This document shows positions 35,179 to 44,647 of a DNA stretch of 64,000 bases, piece by piece. Both the position numbers and the translations under genes were made by a program. The notes under the pieces were generated by a model that searched no databases, was not told the origin of the DNA, and worked only from the letters and a program-made list of their open reading frames with translations. Source of the DNA: Agromyces cavernae (lineage in GTDB: Bacteria; Actinomycetota; Actinomycetes; Actinomycetales; Microbacteriaceae). Location of the stretch: the NCBI RefSeq assembly GCF_021044935.1, contig NZ_JAJNMP010000002.1, forward strand, positions 744,001 to 808,000. The letters run 5' to 3'. How positions within the stretch are numbered: the stretch's first letter is position 1; each line of letters begins with the position of its first letter.

Positions 35179-35583
35179 TCATCGGCGGGATTGCGGCAAC
35201 CGGTGGTGACCGCGTGGGTCGTCATCGCTCACGAGCGGCGGCGCCGGCCGTCCGAATCCATCCGCGCCCTCGATCGCGGGGAGCTTGTGGTGGCCACGCG
35301 GATCGTTGTCGTTCACGCGCGGAGTCGGTGACGGCTCGGGGCTCGGCGATTCGGATGTTGGGGTCGGCATGCCGGTGACGCCGCTGATCGAAGCACGGCC
35401 GTGGTAGCCGCGCGGGTCGTTGTCGTTCTGCAGGATCGCGGCGCCGCGGTCGAGCGGCGCGGACGGTGCTCGCTGCGGAGCGGGCTCGGGTGGTGCGGCG
35501 GCCGGAGTGGTCGCGCATCCGCTGAGCGCGAGCACGACGATCGTCGCGGCGGCGAGGCTGTGGTGTGTTCGTGTGGTGTACAT
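35179..35583 (-). CDS. Small exported lipoprotein with three DPRGHH repeats (module C)
   Basis: 134 residues from the ATG at 35583 (MYTTRTHHS), chosen by alignment of its promoter with the other modules. Signal with lipobox LSGC (Cys23). The mature chain is Pro/Ala-rich and carries three copies of a charged motif: NDNDPRGYHG (53), NDNDPRGHHK (91) and SDDDPRGHHR (119). The Asp and His clusters could bind a metal ion; I know of no family with this motif. It is divergent from the second giant gene, with the heptamer array 22 bases before its ATG. Proposed partner of that regulator. Confidence 0.75.
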   Translation of the reverse strand: MYTTRTHHSLAAATIVVLALSGCATTPAAAPPEPAPQRAPSAPLDRGAAILQNDNDPRGYHGRASISGVTGMPTPTSESPSPEPSPTPRVNDNDPRGHHKLPAIEGADGFGRPAPPLVSDDDPRGHHRLPQSRR

Positions 35584-35605
35584 GTTCACCACGGTCATCA
35601 CCCGC

Positions 35606-35645
35606 GGTATCCGTGCGCCGGCGCAACGGTATCCGTTCGGTATCT
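35606..35645. promoter_or_regulatory. Heptamer array C
   Basis: GGTATCC at 35606 and 35628, GGTATCT at 35639: spacing 22 and 11 bp. The base after GGTA and the sixth position differ from arrays A and B, as if each module had drifted to its own variant. Confidence 0.74.
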
Positions 35646-35661
35646 GCCCCGTTCGCGGTGA

Positions 35662-35698
35662 TTGACGCGCCACCGTGGCTGCGAGCACAATTCGATCG
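35662..35698 (+). promoter_or_regulatory. Leaderless promoter of giant regulator B
   Basis: -35 TTGACG (35662-35667), 18-bp spacer, -10 CACAAT (35686-35691), GTG start at 35698. The -35 begins 23 bp after the start of the third heptamer, against 24 in the other two modules. Confidence 0.55.
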
Positions 35699-38600
35699 TG
35701 AGTGTGAGCGTCCTCGGGGCGGTCGTCGTCGACGGGAGCCCGATCAGTCCGCGGGAGCGAGCAGTACTCGCCGCGCTGGTGCTGAGAGCAGGCTCGGCGC
35801 TCTCTCCCGACGAACTGGCGGACGCGCTCTGGGGCGAGAATCCGCCGGCGACATGGACCAAGCAGGTGCAGATCGCTGTCGCACGCCTCCGGCGTCATGC
35901 CGGGGTACCCCCGATCGAGACCGTCGCCGAAGGGTACCGTGTCGAGGTCGCCCCCGACTCTATCGACGCCGTCAGATTCGAGCGCCTCGTCGACGCGGGC
36001 CTCACCCACGCCCGCGATGGCGATCCTGATCGCGCCGAGTCCGAGTTCTCGCGGGCGCTCGAGCTCTGGCGAGGCCGCGCCTATGCCGATCTGCCCGACT
36101 GGCCGCCCGCGGTCGCCGAAGCACAGCGCCTGGTGGGACTCCGCGCTGTCGCCGAGGAGGAACGCGCCAGGATGCGACTCGAGCTCGGGCGGGATGCGGG
36201 AGTCGTCACCGAGGCCGAACGGCTCGTGCAGGAGTCACCGCTCCGCGAACCTCGATGGGGAATCCTGGCGCTCGCGCTCTACCGAAGTAATCGACAGGCC
36301 GATGCACTCGCTGCCATCCGCGAGGCGCGGCGGCGCCTCGACGATGAGCTCGGCATCGACCTCTCCGATGAGCTCGCGGCGCTCGAGACCGCCATCCTGC
36401 GGCACGACCCCACCCTCGACGGGGCACCGGCCCCAGAGGCGGGCAGCGACACCGCATGCCCGTACCGAGGTCTCGATGCATTCGATGTCGACGATGAGGC
36501 CGAGTTCTTCGGCCGCTCACGCGACATCCTCGCCGCGCTCGCGCGCGTCGATCGCTCGCGTTTCGTCGCACTCGCGGGAGCGAGTGGCTGCGGAAAATCC
36601 TCGCTCGCACGCGCCGGGGTCGTCCCCGCCCTGCGTCGGCAGCGGCGGCGCGTCGACATCATCCTGCCGCGTCGGTCGTCGGCCATGATCGTGCGCGACC
36701 GAGTCACCTCGGTGCGGGCAGGTGACGTCTTGGTGGTCGACCAGTTCGAGGAACTCCTGCACCTCGACCTCGTCGACGGCGCAGTCGATGACCTCTGCGC
36801 TGCGCTCGCCGAGTTCATGCACGGGGGTGGCACGCTGCTGCTCACCGTTCGCAGCGACTTCCTCGACGAGTGCGCCCGGTTGCCGCATCTCGGACCTGCA
36901 TTCACCGACGGGGTGCACCTCGTGCCGCCGATCGGCTCCGACGGCCTGCGGGAGGCCATCGAGGGTCCGGCGCGACAGGCCGGGCTCCGGCTGGAACCCG
37001 GTCTCACCGAACTGATCCTGCGCGACGCCGCGGGGCAGGCCGGCGCACTTCCGCTCGTCTCCCACGCGCTCGTCGAGACCTGGCTGCGCCGCGACGGATC
37101 CACCCTCACGGTCGCCGGCTACGAGGAATCCGGCGGCCTGTCGGGGGCGATCGCGCAATCAGCAGATCGGCTCTATCAGCGGATGAGTCCCGCCGAACGT
37201 GCGCTCTGCCGGTCGACCATGCTCAGGCTCGTGTCGCTGAGCGCGGACGGCAGCCCGGTTCGCCGAACGCTGGCGATCAAGTCGCTCCACGACGATGACG
37301 CACGCGACCGGGTACTCACGATGCTCGAAGCGGCACGCCTGGTGAGTGCCGACGAATCGACGATCGTGGTGTCGCACGAGGCGCTCGCCGACGCGTGGCC
37401 CCGCCTCCGCGGTTGGCTCGAGGAGGATGCCGACGCCCAGCGCACGATGCACGCCCTTTCGAATGCGGCGGAGTCGTGGGATGCCGACGGACGACCCGCC
37501 GAGGACCTCTATCGCGGGGGTCGACTGCAGACCGCGCTCGATTGGGCCACGGACGATCGCGACCTCACGAGCACCGAGCGTGAGTTCCTCGATGCGTCCG
37601 CCGCGCTCGAGAGCTCGGATCGCCGTGCGCTCGCGCAGCGCGAACACCACGAGCGCCGCCAGAATCGGCGGCTGCGAGCATTGCTCGTCGCGGCGAGCGC
37701 GCTCATCCTGCTGCTCGTCGGCGCGGGCACGTTCGCCGGCGTGTCGGCGAACGAGGCCGAGCGACAGCGCGCGGCGGCGAGCATCGAGGCGCTCGTCAGC
37801 ACCGCGCTCTCGCTCCGCACATCAGAGCGGGATGTCGCGGCGCTGCTCGCGGCAGAGGCCTACCGCCGCTGGCCGGACGACCCGCGCACCCGCAGTGGTC
37901 TCATGGGCGTGCTCACGTCGGCTGAGGGCTTCCTGGGCAACGCATTCGTTCCCGACACGGAGGGAATCTTCGGCGCCGTCATTCCCGCAACCGACCGCGC
38001 CTTCACCATGACGATGGAAGGGAGCGCGGACATCCGCGACCTCGAGACCGGTGAAGTCGTGCGCTCGCTCGAGGGCAGTTACGAATTCTCGGGTTGGGCG
38101 CCGTACCCGCTCGTCGAGGTGAGCGCCGACGCGCGAGTGGGCGTTGTGCTCTGGCCTGCCGAGACCGACCAGGTGAACGGCCCCGCGTGGTACGGCACCT
38201 CGCTCAGCGCCGATCTGCTCGCGTTCGACCTCGAGAGCGGTGCGCGGGTTCTCGGCCCGATGCGCATCGATCAGGGCGTCGGCGCGCTCGCCGTATCGCA
38301 TGACGGCTCCACGATCGCCGTGGGCGACGCCTCCGACGGTCGAGTGGTGCTCTACGACCTCACGGGTGACGCGCGAGACGTCACCGGACAGTCGCTCGTC
38401 GAACTGACGCGGACTCATTCGCCGTCGCACTCGCGTTCGACCCGGTCGGCCGCTTGCTCGCCGGAAGGATGGGGGACCGCATCGACGTGATCGACCCCGC
38501 GATCGCGCGGGTCGTCGCTCAGCTGGTCGTACCGACCGATTCCACCCACGTCGCTCTCGAGATCACGCCGTCGGGCCTCGTCGTGGCGAGCGGGGATGAG

Positions 38601-39896
38601 CAACTCGTCGCACTCGACCCCGTCGACGGCATCGTTCGCTGGTCGCACGCCTTCCATGCCCCCTACCCCGGCGTCTGTCCGGCGATCGCGGTTTCGGAGC
38701 TGGCAGGCGCCGTGTACTGCTCGGGAATGTTCGGCCGCATCCGTGAGTACGACCTTGCCGAGGGCACGCCGGTCGGCCGGTCGAAGGATGTGCTGTTCGG
38801 CACCGTCGGTCCACTCGCGGTCTCGCGGGACGGCACTGCACTGACGGCGATCGGCGGATCGGACCCCGTGATCTCCCGCTGGCGACTCGATGGCAGTGGA
38901 CTCACGAATCGGCTTGTCGGACGGGGTTCGTTCGCAATCGCCGGCTATGAGCCGGCGGGCACCGAACTGTTGATCGCGCCACGGGACAAGAGCCCCGGCG
39001 AGGGAGGGATTCAGCAGGATGTCTCGCTGCTCGACACCGCGACGGGTCGGATCATCCGAACGTTCGAAACGCCGATGGCCGAAGCTGCGTGGGCCGGCAA
39101 GGGACGGTTGGCCGCGTACATCGAGCCCGACGAAGACCGCGGAATGCGACTCTTCGATGCGACCGAGGAACCTGCGACCGGGATGCTGCTTCACCGAGCT
39201 GAACGTATCTGGGTGACCGACAACGGTGACCGGCTGAACGTGTACGCATTCGGAAAGATCATCGCGCGTGACCCGCAGACCGGCAGCAGAGTCGCGCCCG
39301 CGATCAGCATCGACGGCTACGCCGTCGCGCTGATCGGCTCGCCGAACGGACGGGAGATCGCGGTGAGCTCGCTGATCGAGGGGCGGCGCACCCTGGTATC
39401 GATCTTCGATGCCGCAACCGGTGACCTGAAGCGCAGCGACGACCTCATCGCCCCCGCTGCCGTGCTGCTCGACGACGGTCAGATCGTCATCGCCGACGAC
39501 AACCGCCTCGTGCGGTGGGACTCCACGACGACGCCGTTCACCATGACGGGCACCCTGTCGGGCTCTGCCGGGGGCTTCGGCATCCCCACCCTGAGCGACG
39601 ACGGTCGCACTTGGCTCATGACCTCGGCCAGCGGTTCCGAGATGCTCTACGACATGCCGAGCGGCGTGCGGATCGGGGACCCCTTCGAAGCCGACACCCC
39701 GAATCTGAACGGCGCGCACCTGCGATCGGACGGGCGCGAACTCGCCGTGAATGTCGCTGACGGCATCATGCTCTGGGACCTCGATCCTGAGCATCAATTC
39801 ACGGCAGTCTGCCGCATCGCCGGACGCGACCTCACCGCTCACGAGTGGAGCACCTACCTGCCGGGCCTCGGCGAGCCGCGCAGCACGTGCGGGTGA
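35698..39896 (+). pseudogene. Giant transmembrane SARP-STAND-propeller regulator B, frameshifted
   Basis: Same architecture as the proteins at 29622 and 40347: winged helix, BTAD, NTPase (Walker A GASGCGKSS, Walker B VLVVDQFEELLH), one membrane helix (ALLVAASALILLLVGAG) and propeller. The frame from 35698 stops at 38490 after 930 residues, and the rest continues in another frame to 39896. Adding one G to the GG at 38411-38412 joins them as LTRDSFAVALAFD, matching LDRDSMAAALAFD of paralogue 3, and gives exactly 1,399 codons before the stop. So it is either a recent pseudogene or a sequencing error; no slippery heptamer supports programmed shifting. If real, the product would keep the DNA-binding, NTPase and membrane parts but lose most of the propeller and all four outer cysteines. 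Confidence 0.8.
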
Positions 39897-39948
39897 ACCC
39901 CTGTGACGGGCAGCCACGCGCGGCCCGCTCTGCATGACGGGCGCAGAG

Positions 39949-40233
39949 TCAGTGGCCGCGCACACGGGGCATCTCGATGTCGATGGAGGGCAGGGCGGCG
40001 TCTTCCCCCGCCGCCAACCGGGCGCGTACCAGCAATTCGCGCACGTACCGGCCGGCCTCCTCGCGAACCAGCGTGCGGTGCATGGCTGAGGTGACGACGA
40101 CCTGGATCGCGACCTGGGAACGGGACTCGCCGGACGACGCCTGCTCGGCGTTCGCACACCCGGCGAGGGTCACCGCGAGTGCGACGACGGACGCCGCTGC
40201 GGTGAGGCGAAGGGGTGTGGATGTGGTGTTCAT
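39949..40233 (-). CDS. Small exported lipoprotein (module D)
   Basis: 94 residues from the ATG at 40233 (MNTTSTPLRL), with lipobox LAGC (Cys26). The mature 69 residues show a short helical region (AMHRTLVREEAGRYVRELL) and an acidic-to-basic tail ending MPRVRGH; no repeats, unlike the other three small genes. It shares the MNTT start, the divergent position next to a giant regulator gene, and the heptamer array 21 bases before the ATG. Proposed partner of the third giant regulator. Function unknown. Confidence 0.7.
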   Translation of the reverse strand: MNTTSTPLRLTAAASVVALAVTLAGCANAEQASSGESRSQVAIQVVVTSAMHRTLVREEAGRYVRELLVRARLAAGEDAALPSIDIEMPRVRGH

Positions 40234-40254
40234 GCCCCCAGGTTGCGCCGACGG

Positions 40255-40302
40255 GGTATGCGACCGTCTCCGGCCGGTATGCAGTCGGTATGCGCGGTAT
40301 GT
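40255..40302. promoter_or_regulatory. Heptamer array D
   Basis: GGTATGC at 40255, 40276 and 40287, plus GGTATGT at 40296. Spacing 21, 11 and 9 bp, so it is slightly off the 22/11 rule of the other arrays and has a fourth copy. Confidence 0.7.
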
Positions 40303-40310
40303 GCGGTTCG

Positions 40311-40347
40311 TTGACGGCCGGCTGCAAAGGGCGAACAATGCGGAGCA
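40311..40347 (+). promoter_or_regulatory. Leaderless promoter of giant regulator C
   Basis: -35 TTGACG (40311-40316), 17-bp spacer, -10 AACAAT (40334-40339), ATG at 40347, eight bases on. The -35 begins 24 bp after the start of the third heptamer, as in module A. Confidence 0.55.
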
Positions 40348-43300
40348 TGAGCGTGGCAGTGTTCGGCCCGCTCACCCTCGAGGGGGTGACGCTCAGCCCG
40401 AGGGAGCGAATCGTGCTCTCGGTGCTGGTGCTCGGCGCCGGGCGACCGGTGACCACCGACGAGCTTGCCGACGCCCTCTGGGGCGACGAACCGCCGGGGA
40501 CGTGGCCGAAGCAGTTGCAGGCGTCGATCGGCCGCGTGCGAAGTGCGATCGGACGCAACGCGATCGAGACGACCCCGGGCGCGTACACGCTGCGCATCGA
40601 CCCCGACACGGTGGATGCGGAGCGATTCGAACGGTTCGCGGCATCCGCCCGCGAGCACCTCGACGACGACCCCACGCGCGCCGTGGATGCGGTGGACCGC
40701 GCACGCGCTCTGTGGCGCGGAACCCCGTACGCCGACCTCGCATCGTGGCCGCCCGCGGTCGTGGAAGCGGAGCGGCTCGACGAGGTGCGCATGGAGCTCG
40801 AGGAGATCCGGGTCGAGGGGAACCTCCGTCTCGGCGAGCACGCGGCAACCGTCGGAGACGCCGAGCGTCTGGTTCGCGAGGCCCCGCTGCGCGAACGCCG
40901 TTGGGTGCTCCTCGCCACCGCCCTGTACCGGAGCGGGCGCCAGGCAGATGCGCTCGCGGCCATCCGGGCGGCACGCGAGCGACTCGCCGACGAGCTCGGC
41001 GCCGAACCCGGCGCCGAGCTCTCGGAGCTGGAGCTCGGCATCCTGCGACACGACGACTCGCTCGAGCCGCGCATCGCCACGACGAGCACGAGCACCGCAT
41101 GCCCCTACCGCGGGCTGCAGCCGTTCGGCGTGGACGACGAGGAGGACTTCTTCGGTCGCGACGTCGATATCGAGGCCGCACTGGCCCGACTCGCCACGTC
41201 CCGATTCCTCGCCGTGTCCGGAGCATCGGGCAGCGGCAAGTCCTCGCTCGTGCGCGCCGGCGTGGTTCCCGCCCTGCAACGGCGCGGCGATCGCGTCGTG
41301 ATCCTGACGCCCGAGCACGCCCTCGACGCGCGGATCCGCGAGGCGGTGTGGTCCGGGCGTGCTGCCGACGTCGTGGTCGTGGACCAGTTCGAGGAGGTGT
41401 TCCACGCCGGCGAGGCCGACGTCGACGCCGCCGCGCGCGCGATCGCCGAGGCCGCGGTGACGGGCACGACCATCATCCTCGTCGTGCGCTCGGACTTCCT
41501 CGATGACTGCGCCGGGCACCCGGACCTGGCGCCCCTCGTCGCCGAAAGCGTGCATCTCGTCGGCCCGATGGCGCCCGCCGCGCTGCGGGAAGCCATCGAG
41601 GCGCCCGCCCGGCGCGCCGGCCTGCGCCTCGAGCCGGGGCTGGTCGAGCTCATGCTGCGGGACGCGACGGGCGAGGCCGGGGCACTCCCCCACCTGTCGC
41701 ACGCGCTCGTCGAGACCTGGATCCGGCGTGAGGGCGCGACACTCACCGTCGCAGGGTACGAGGCCTCCGGCGGGATCTCGGGCGCGATCGCCCAGTCGGC
41801 CGACCGCCTCTACCAGGCGATGGACCCTGACCAGCGCGTGACGTGCCACTGGCTCCTCTTGCGACTGGTGGCACTGGGGCCCGACGGTAGCCCCGTCCGT
41901 CGCAGGGTGCCGTCCAGGCCACTGCGAGCGGATGCCTCGCGGGAGCAGGTGCTCTCGATGCTGGCCCGATCGAGGCTCGTGAGCGCGGGAGCCGACTCGG
42001 TCGAGGTGGCGCACGAATCGCTGGCGACGGCGTGGCCGCGCCTTCGGGCGTGGCTCGAGGAGGATGCCGACGGCGCGCGCATCCTGACGGCGGTCGCCGC
42101 CGCCGCCGAGGCGTGGAACGCGGCCGGTCGTCCCGAGGATGACCTCCTCCGCGGCGCACGCCTTCAAGCCGCCATCGAATGGCGGGACGCGGCGCCCCGA
42201 GACCTCACGGATGTCGAGCTGGCGTTCCTCGACGCATGTGAGGCCCGCGCCACCGCCGAGCGCGAGCAGTTCGAGGAGCGCGCGCGGCGGGACCGTCGGC
42301 AGAACCGGCGCCTGCGCGCCATGCTCGGCGTCGCGGCCGGCCTGGTCGTACTGCTCGCCGGCGCCGGATCGGTCGCAGTGGTCTCCTCGCGGGAGGCGAG
42401 CGCGCAACGAGACAGCGCCACGATCGAGGCACTGGTCGGCACGGCGCTCGCGCTCCGATCGTCGGAGCGGGACGTGTCGGCGCTCCTTGCCGCCGAGGCC
42501 TTTCGACGGTGGCCCGAAGACCCCCGCACGCGTTCCGGACTGATGGGCGTGCTTCAGGGCGCCGGCGGATTCCTCGGCAACGCCGTCCTCGCCCAGAGCG
42601 GGAACGCCTATGGCAGCCTCATCCCGGGGACCGAGGAGATGCTCGTCGTGATGGCCGACGGCGAAACCGCTGTTCGGGATGCCGAGACCGGAGGGGTAGT
42701 GCAGGAGCTGGATCTCGGCTTCCGACCAGGTCTCGACGAGCCGCGCCCGCTCGTCGAGGTCAGCGGCGACGGTCGAGTGGGAGCGATGCTGTGGCCGGCG
42801 GAGACGCAGCCGATCGGCGTCACCTGGTATGGCACGTCGCCGCAGTCGGACCTCGTGGCGTTCGACCTCGTTCGCGGCGAACGCATCCTCGGTCCCGTGC
42901 GATTGCAGGCCGGCACAGGAGCGCTCACCGTGAACGCGGACGGCTCGATCATCGCTGTCGCCGACGCCCGTGACGGGACGGTGACGCTCGTGACCAGCCC
43001 GGGTGGCGCGATGCGCGAGATCGCCGACGATCATCCGGTCGCGCTCGATCGCGACTCGATGGCGGCGGCGCTCGCGTTCGACCACGGGGGTCGACTCGTC
43101 GTCGGTCGGCTCGACGATCGCGTGGACATGATTGATCCGGCGTCCGCGACGATCTCAGCGTCGTTCCCGGTCCCCGACTCCTCGGCTCACGTCGCCATCG
43201 CGTTCGGCGAGGCTTCGGGGATCGCCGTCGCCTCCGGCGACCGAGGACTCGTCGCCTTCGAGCCCGACGACGGACAGGTGCGGTGGTCGACGCCCATCGG

Positions 43301-44585
43301 CCGTCCCTACACCCGACCGTGCAACGGACTCGCTGTTTCGGAGCGGATGCAGCGGGTGTACTGCGGGACGCCGTTCGGACGGATCGAGGTGTTCGATCTC
43401 GCCGACGGCGCGCCGCTCCGTGAGGAGGAGCTCGGCCCCCTGTACGGCGCGGTCGGACCGATCGACGTCGATTCCGATGGCATGGAGCTCACGACCATCA
43501 GCGCGAGCCACCCGATCATCTCCCGGTGGCGGCTCGACGAGAACGGCCCCGGGCGTCGGCTCGTCGCGCCGGGACGGATGGTAGTCGGACCGTACTCGTA
43601 CGATGGCGCGTCGATCCTCGTCGCCCCGCAGGCCGTCATCCCGTCGGACGGCTGGGTCGTCGAGGGCACGACCGTCATGGACGTTGCCACGGGGGACGAT
43701 ACGTACCGCTTCGACGAGCCGGCGATGAACATCGGCTGGGCGAGCGAGGACCGCCTCTTCGCGCAGTCCGCCGACGACGAGGTGACCCGCCTCGTGGACA
43801 CCTCGCGCGGAGAACCGGTCGGGAAGTCGCGATGGGGGCTCTGGGCGCTCTGGCCGTCGCCCGAGGGCACGACGCTGTACGCGGTGCGACGGGACGGTTG
43901 GATCCAGGACGTGGATCCACGCACCGGCCAGGCGGTGGGCGATTCGTGGCGCGTCGAGGGGTTCCCCGTCTGGATCTCCGTGTCGCCCGACGGCGACCGC
44001 CTCGCCGTCACATACTGGACCGATGGAACGTCGGAGGATGTCGAGGACGGGTCGGCGAGCGATGAGCGCGGGTGGGCGCTGGCGATCGTCTCGGCTGCCG
44101 AGCACCGAGTCCTCTTCGACGAGCCTGTGAGGCTCGGGGCGCACGTCCTGCTCGAGGACGGTGGCCTGATCGGGCTGGAGGACAACCGCATGGGCCGATA
44201 CGAGACCGAGCCGATCTCGCGAGTGGGCACAGTCCCCGGCGTTGCGGGCGGCCTCTACCAGCCCTCGCTGAGCCGCGACGCGCGGACACTGCTCGTCTCG
44301 ACGGCCGACGGGAACGGTCTGCTCTACGACGCGCCGACGGGTGAGCGCCTCGGCGAGCCGTTCCCCACGGACGACAAGACCCTCGCCGGCAGTATGCTTC
44401 GCCCCGACGGCCTCGAGGTTGCGATTTCGATGCCCGAGGGCATTGTGGTGTGGGACATCGATCCCGACCACCAGTTCGAGTACGTGTGCCGGCTCGCGGG
44501 GCGCGACCTCACCGAGAACGAGTGGCGCACGTACCTGGGGCACTTCGGCGAGCCGCAGAGCACGTGCGGGTTCAGCGAGGAGTGA
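40347..44585 (+). CDS. Giant transmembrane SARP-STAND-propeller regulator C
   Basis: 1,412 residues from ATG 40347 (an ATG at 40338 is the alternative). Winged helix 1-90 (LSPRERIVLSVLVLGAG), BTAD about 95-240, NTPase from 252 with Walker A GASGSGKSS (292-300) and Walker B VVVVDQFEE (342-350), then the shared QSADRLYQ and WLEEDADGARIL segments, a membrane helix (AMLGVAAGLVVLLAGAG, near 660) and the propeller. The outer part keeps the four cysteines: CNGLAVSERMQRVYC and the tail from CRLAGRDL to STCG. Intact, unlike paralogue B. Its divergent partner is the lipoprotein at 39949. The last gene of the block; a terminator at 44611-44647 separates it from ilvC. Function inferred as for paralogue A. 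Confidence 0.86.
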   Translation: MSVAVFGPLTLEGVTLSPRERIVLSVLVLGAGRPVTTDELADALWGDEPPGTWPKQLQASIGRVRSAIGRNAIETTPGAYTLRIDPDTVDAERFERFAASAREHLDDDPTRAVDAVDRARALWRGTPYADLASWPPAVVEAERLDEVRMELEEIRVEGNLRLGEHAATVGDAERLVREAPLRERRWVLLATALYRSGRQADALAAIRAARERLADELGAEPGAELSELELGILRHDDSLEPRIATTSTSTACPYRGLQPFGVDDEEDFFGRDVDIEAALARLATSRFLAVSGASGSGKSSLVRAGVVPALQRRGDRVVILTPEHALDARIREAVWSGRAADVVVVDQFEEVFHAGEADVDAAARAIAEAAVTGTTIILVVRSDFLDDCAGHPDLAPLVAESVHLVGPMAPAALREAIEAPARRAGLRLEPGLVELMLRDATGEAGALPHLSHALVETWIRREGATLTVAGYEASGGISGAIAQSADRLYQAMDPDQRVTCHWLLLRLVALGPDGSPVRRRVPSRPLRADASREQVLSMLARSRLVSAGADSVEVAHESLATAWPRLRAWLEEDADGARILTAVAAAAEAWNAAGRPEDDLLRGARLQAAIEWRDAAPRDLTDVELAFLDACEARATAEREQFEERARRDRRQNRRLRAMLGVAAGLVVLLAGAGSVAVVSSREASAQRDSATIEALVGTALALRSSERDVSALLAAEAFRRWPEDPRTRSGLMGVLQGAGGFLGNAVLAQSGNAYGSLIPGTEEMLVVMADGETAVRDAETGGVVQELDLGFRPGLDEPRPLVEVSGDGRVGAMLWPAETQPIGVTWYGTSPQSDLVAFDLVRGERILGPVRLQAGTGALTVNADGSIIAVADARDGTVTLVTSPGGAMREIADDHPVALDRDSMAAALAFDHGGRLVVGRLDDRVDMIDPASATISASFPVPDSSAHVAIAFGEASGIAVASGDRGLVAFEPDDGQVRWSTPIGRPYTRPCNGLAVSERMQRVYCGTPFGRIEVFDLADGAPLREEELGPLYGAVGPIDVDSDGMELTTISASHPIISRWRLDENGPGRRLVAPGRMVVGPYSYDGASILVAPQAVIPSDGWVVEGTTVMDVATGDDTYRFDEPAMNIGWASEDRLFAQSADDEVTRLVDTSRGEPVGKSRWGLWALWPSPEGTTLYAVRRDGWIQDVDPRTGQAVGDSWRVEGFPVWISVSPDGDRLAVTYWTDGTSEDVEDGSASDERGWALAIVSAAEHRVLFDEPVRLGAHVLLEDGGLIGLEDNRMGRYETEPISRVGTVPGVAGGLYQPSLSRDARTLLVSTADGNGLLYDAPTGERLGEPFPTDDKTLAGSMLRPDGLEVAISMPEGIVVWDIDPDHQFEYVCRLAGRDLTENEWRTYLGHFGEPQSTCGFSEE

Positions 44586-44610
44586 GCCGCCGAAGCGGCC
44601 TCGCGACGCC

Positions 44611-44647
44611 GAACGGCCCGCCCCGGAGCATCCGGAGCGGGCCGTTC
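44611..44647. terminator. Bidirectional compound terminator hairpin
   Basis: GAACGGCCCGC (44611-44621) pairs exactly with GCGGGCCGTTC (44637-44647); inside, CCGGA (44623-44627) pairs with TCCGG (44631-44635). Lies between the convergent giant gene C and ilvC. Confidence 0.75.

Noticed and set aside
38401-38490. Programmed -1 frameshifting in the second giant gene
   Set aside because: A -1 slip at CGG would restore the frame, but there is no X-XXY-YYZ heptamer and no clear downstream stem, and the two paralogues need none.
40230-43085. 951-codon frame on the - strand opposite the third giant gene
   Set aside because: Low-complexity Arg/Gly/Ala sequence antisense to a clearly coding gene; no domains. 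Similar shadows at 43155-45119, 55087-57777 and 19646-20869 were dropped for the same reason.
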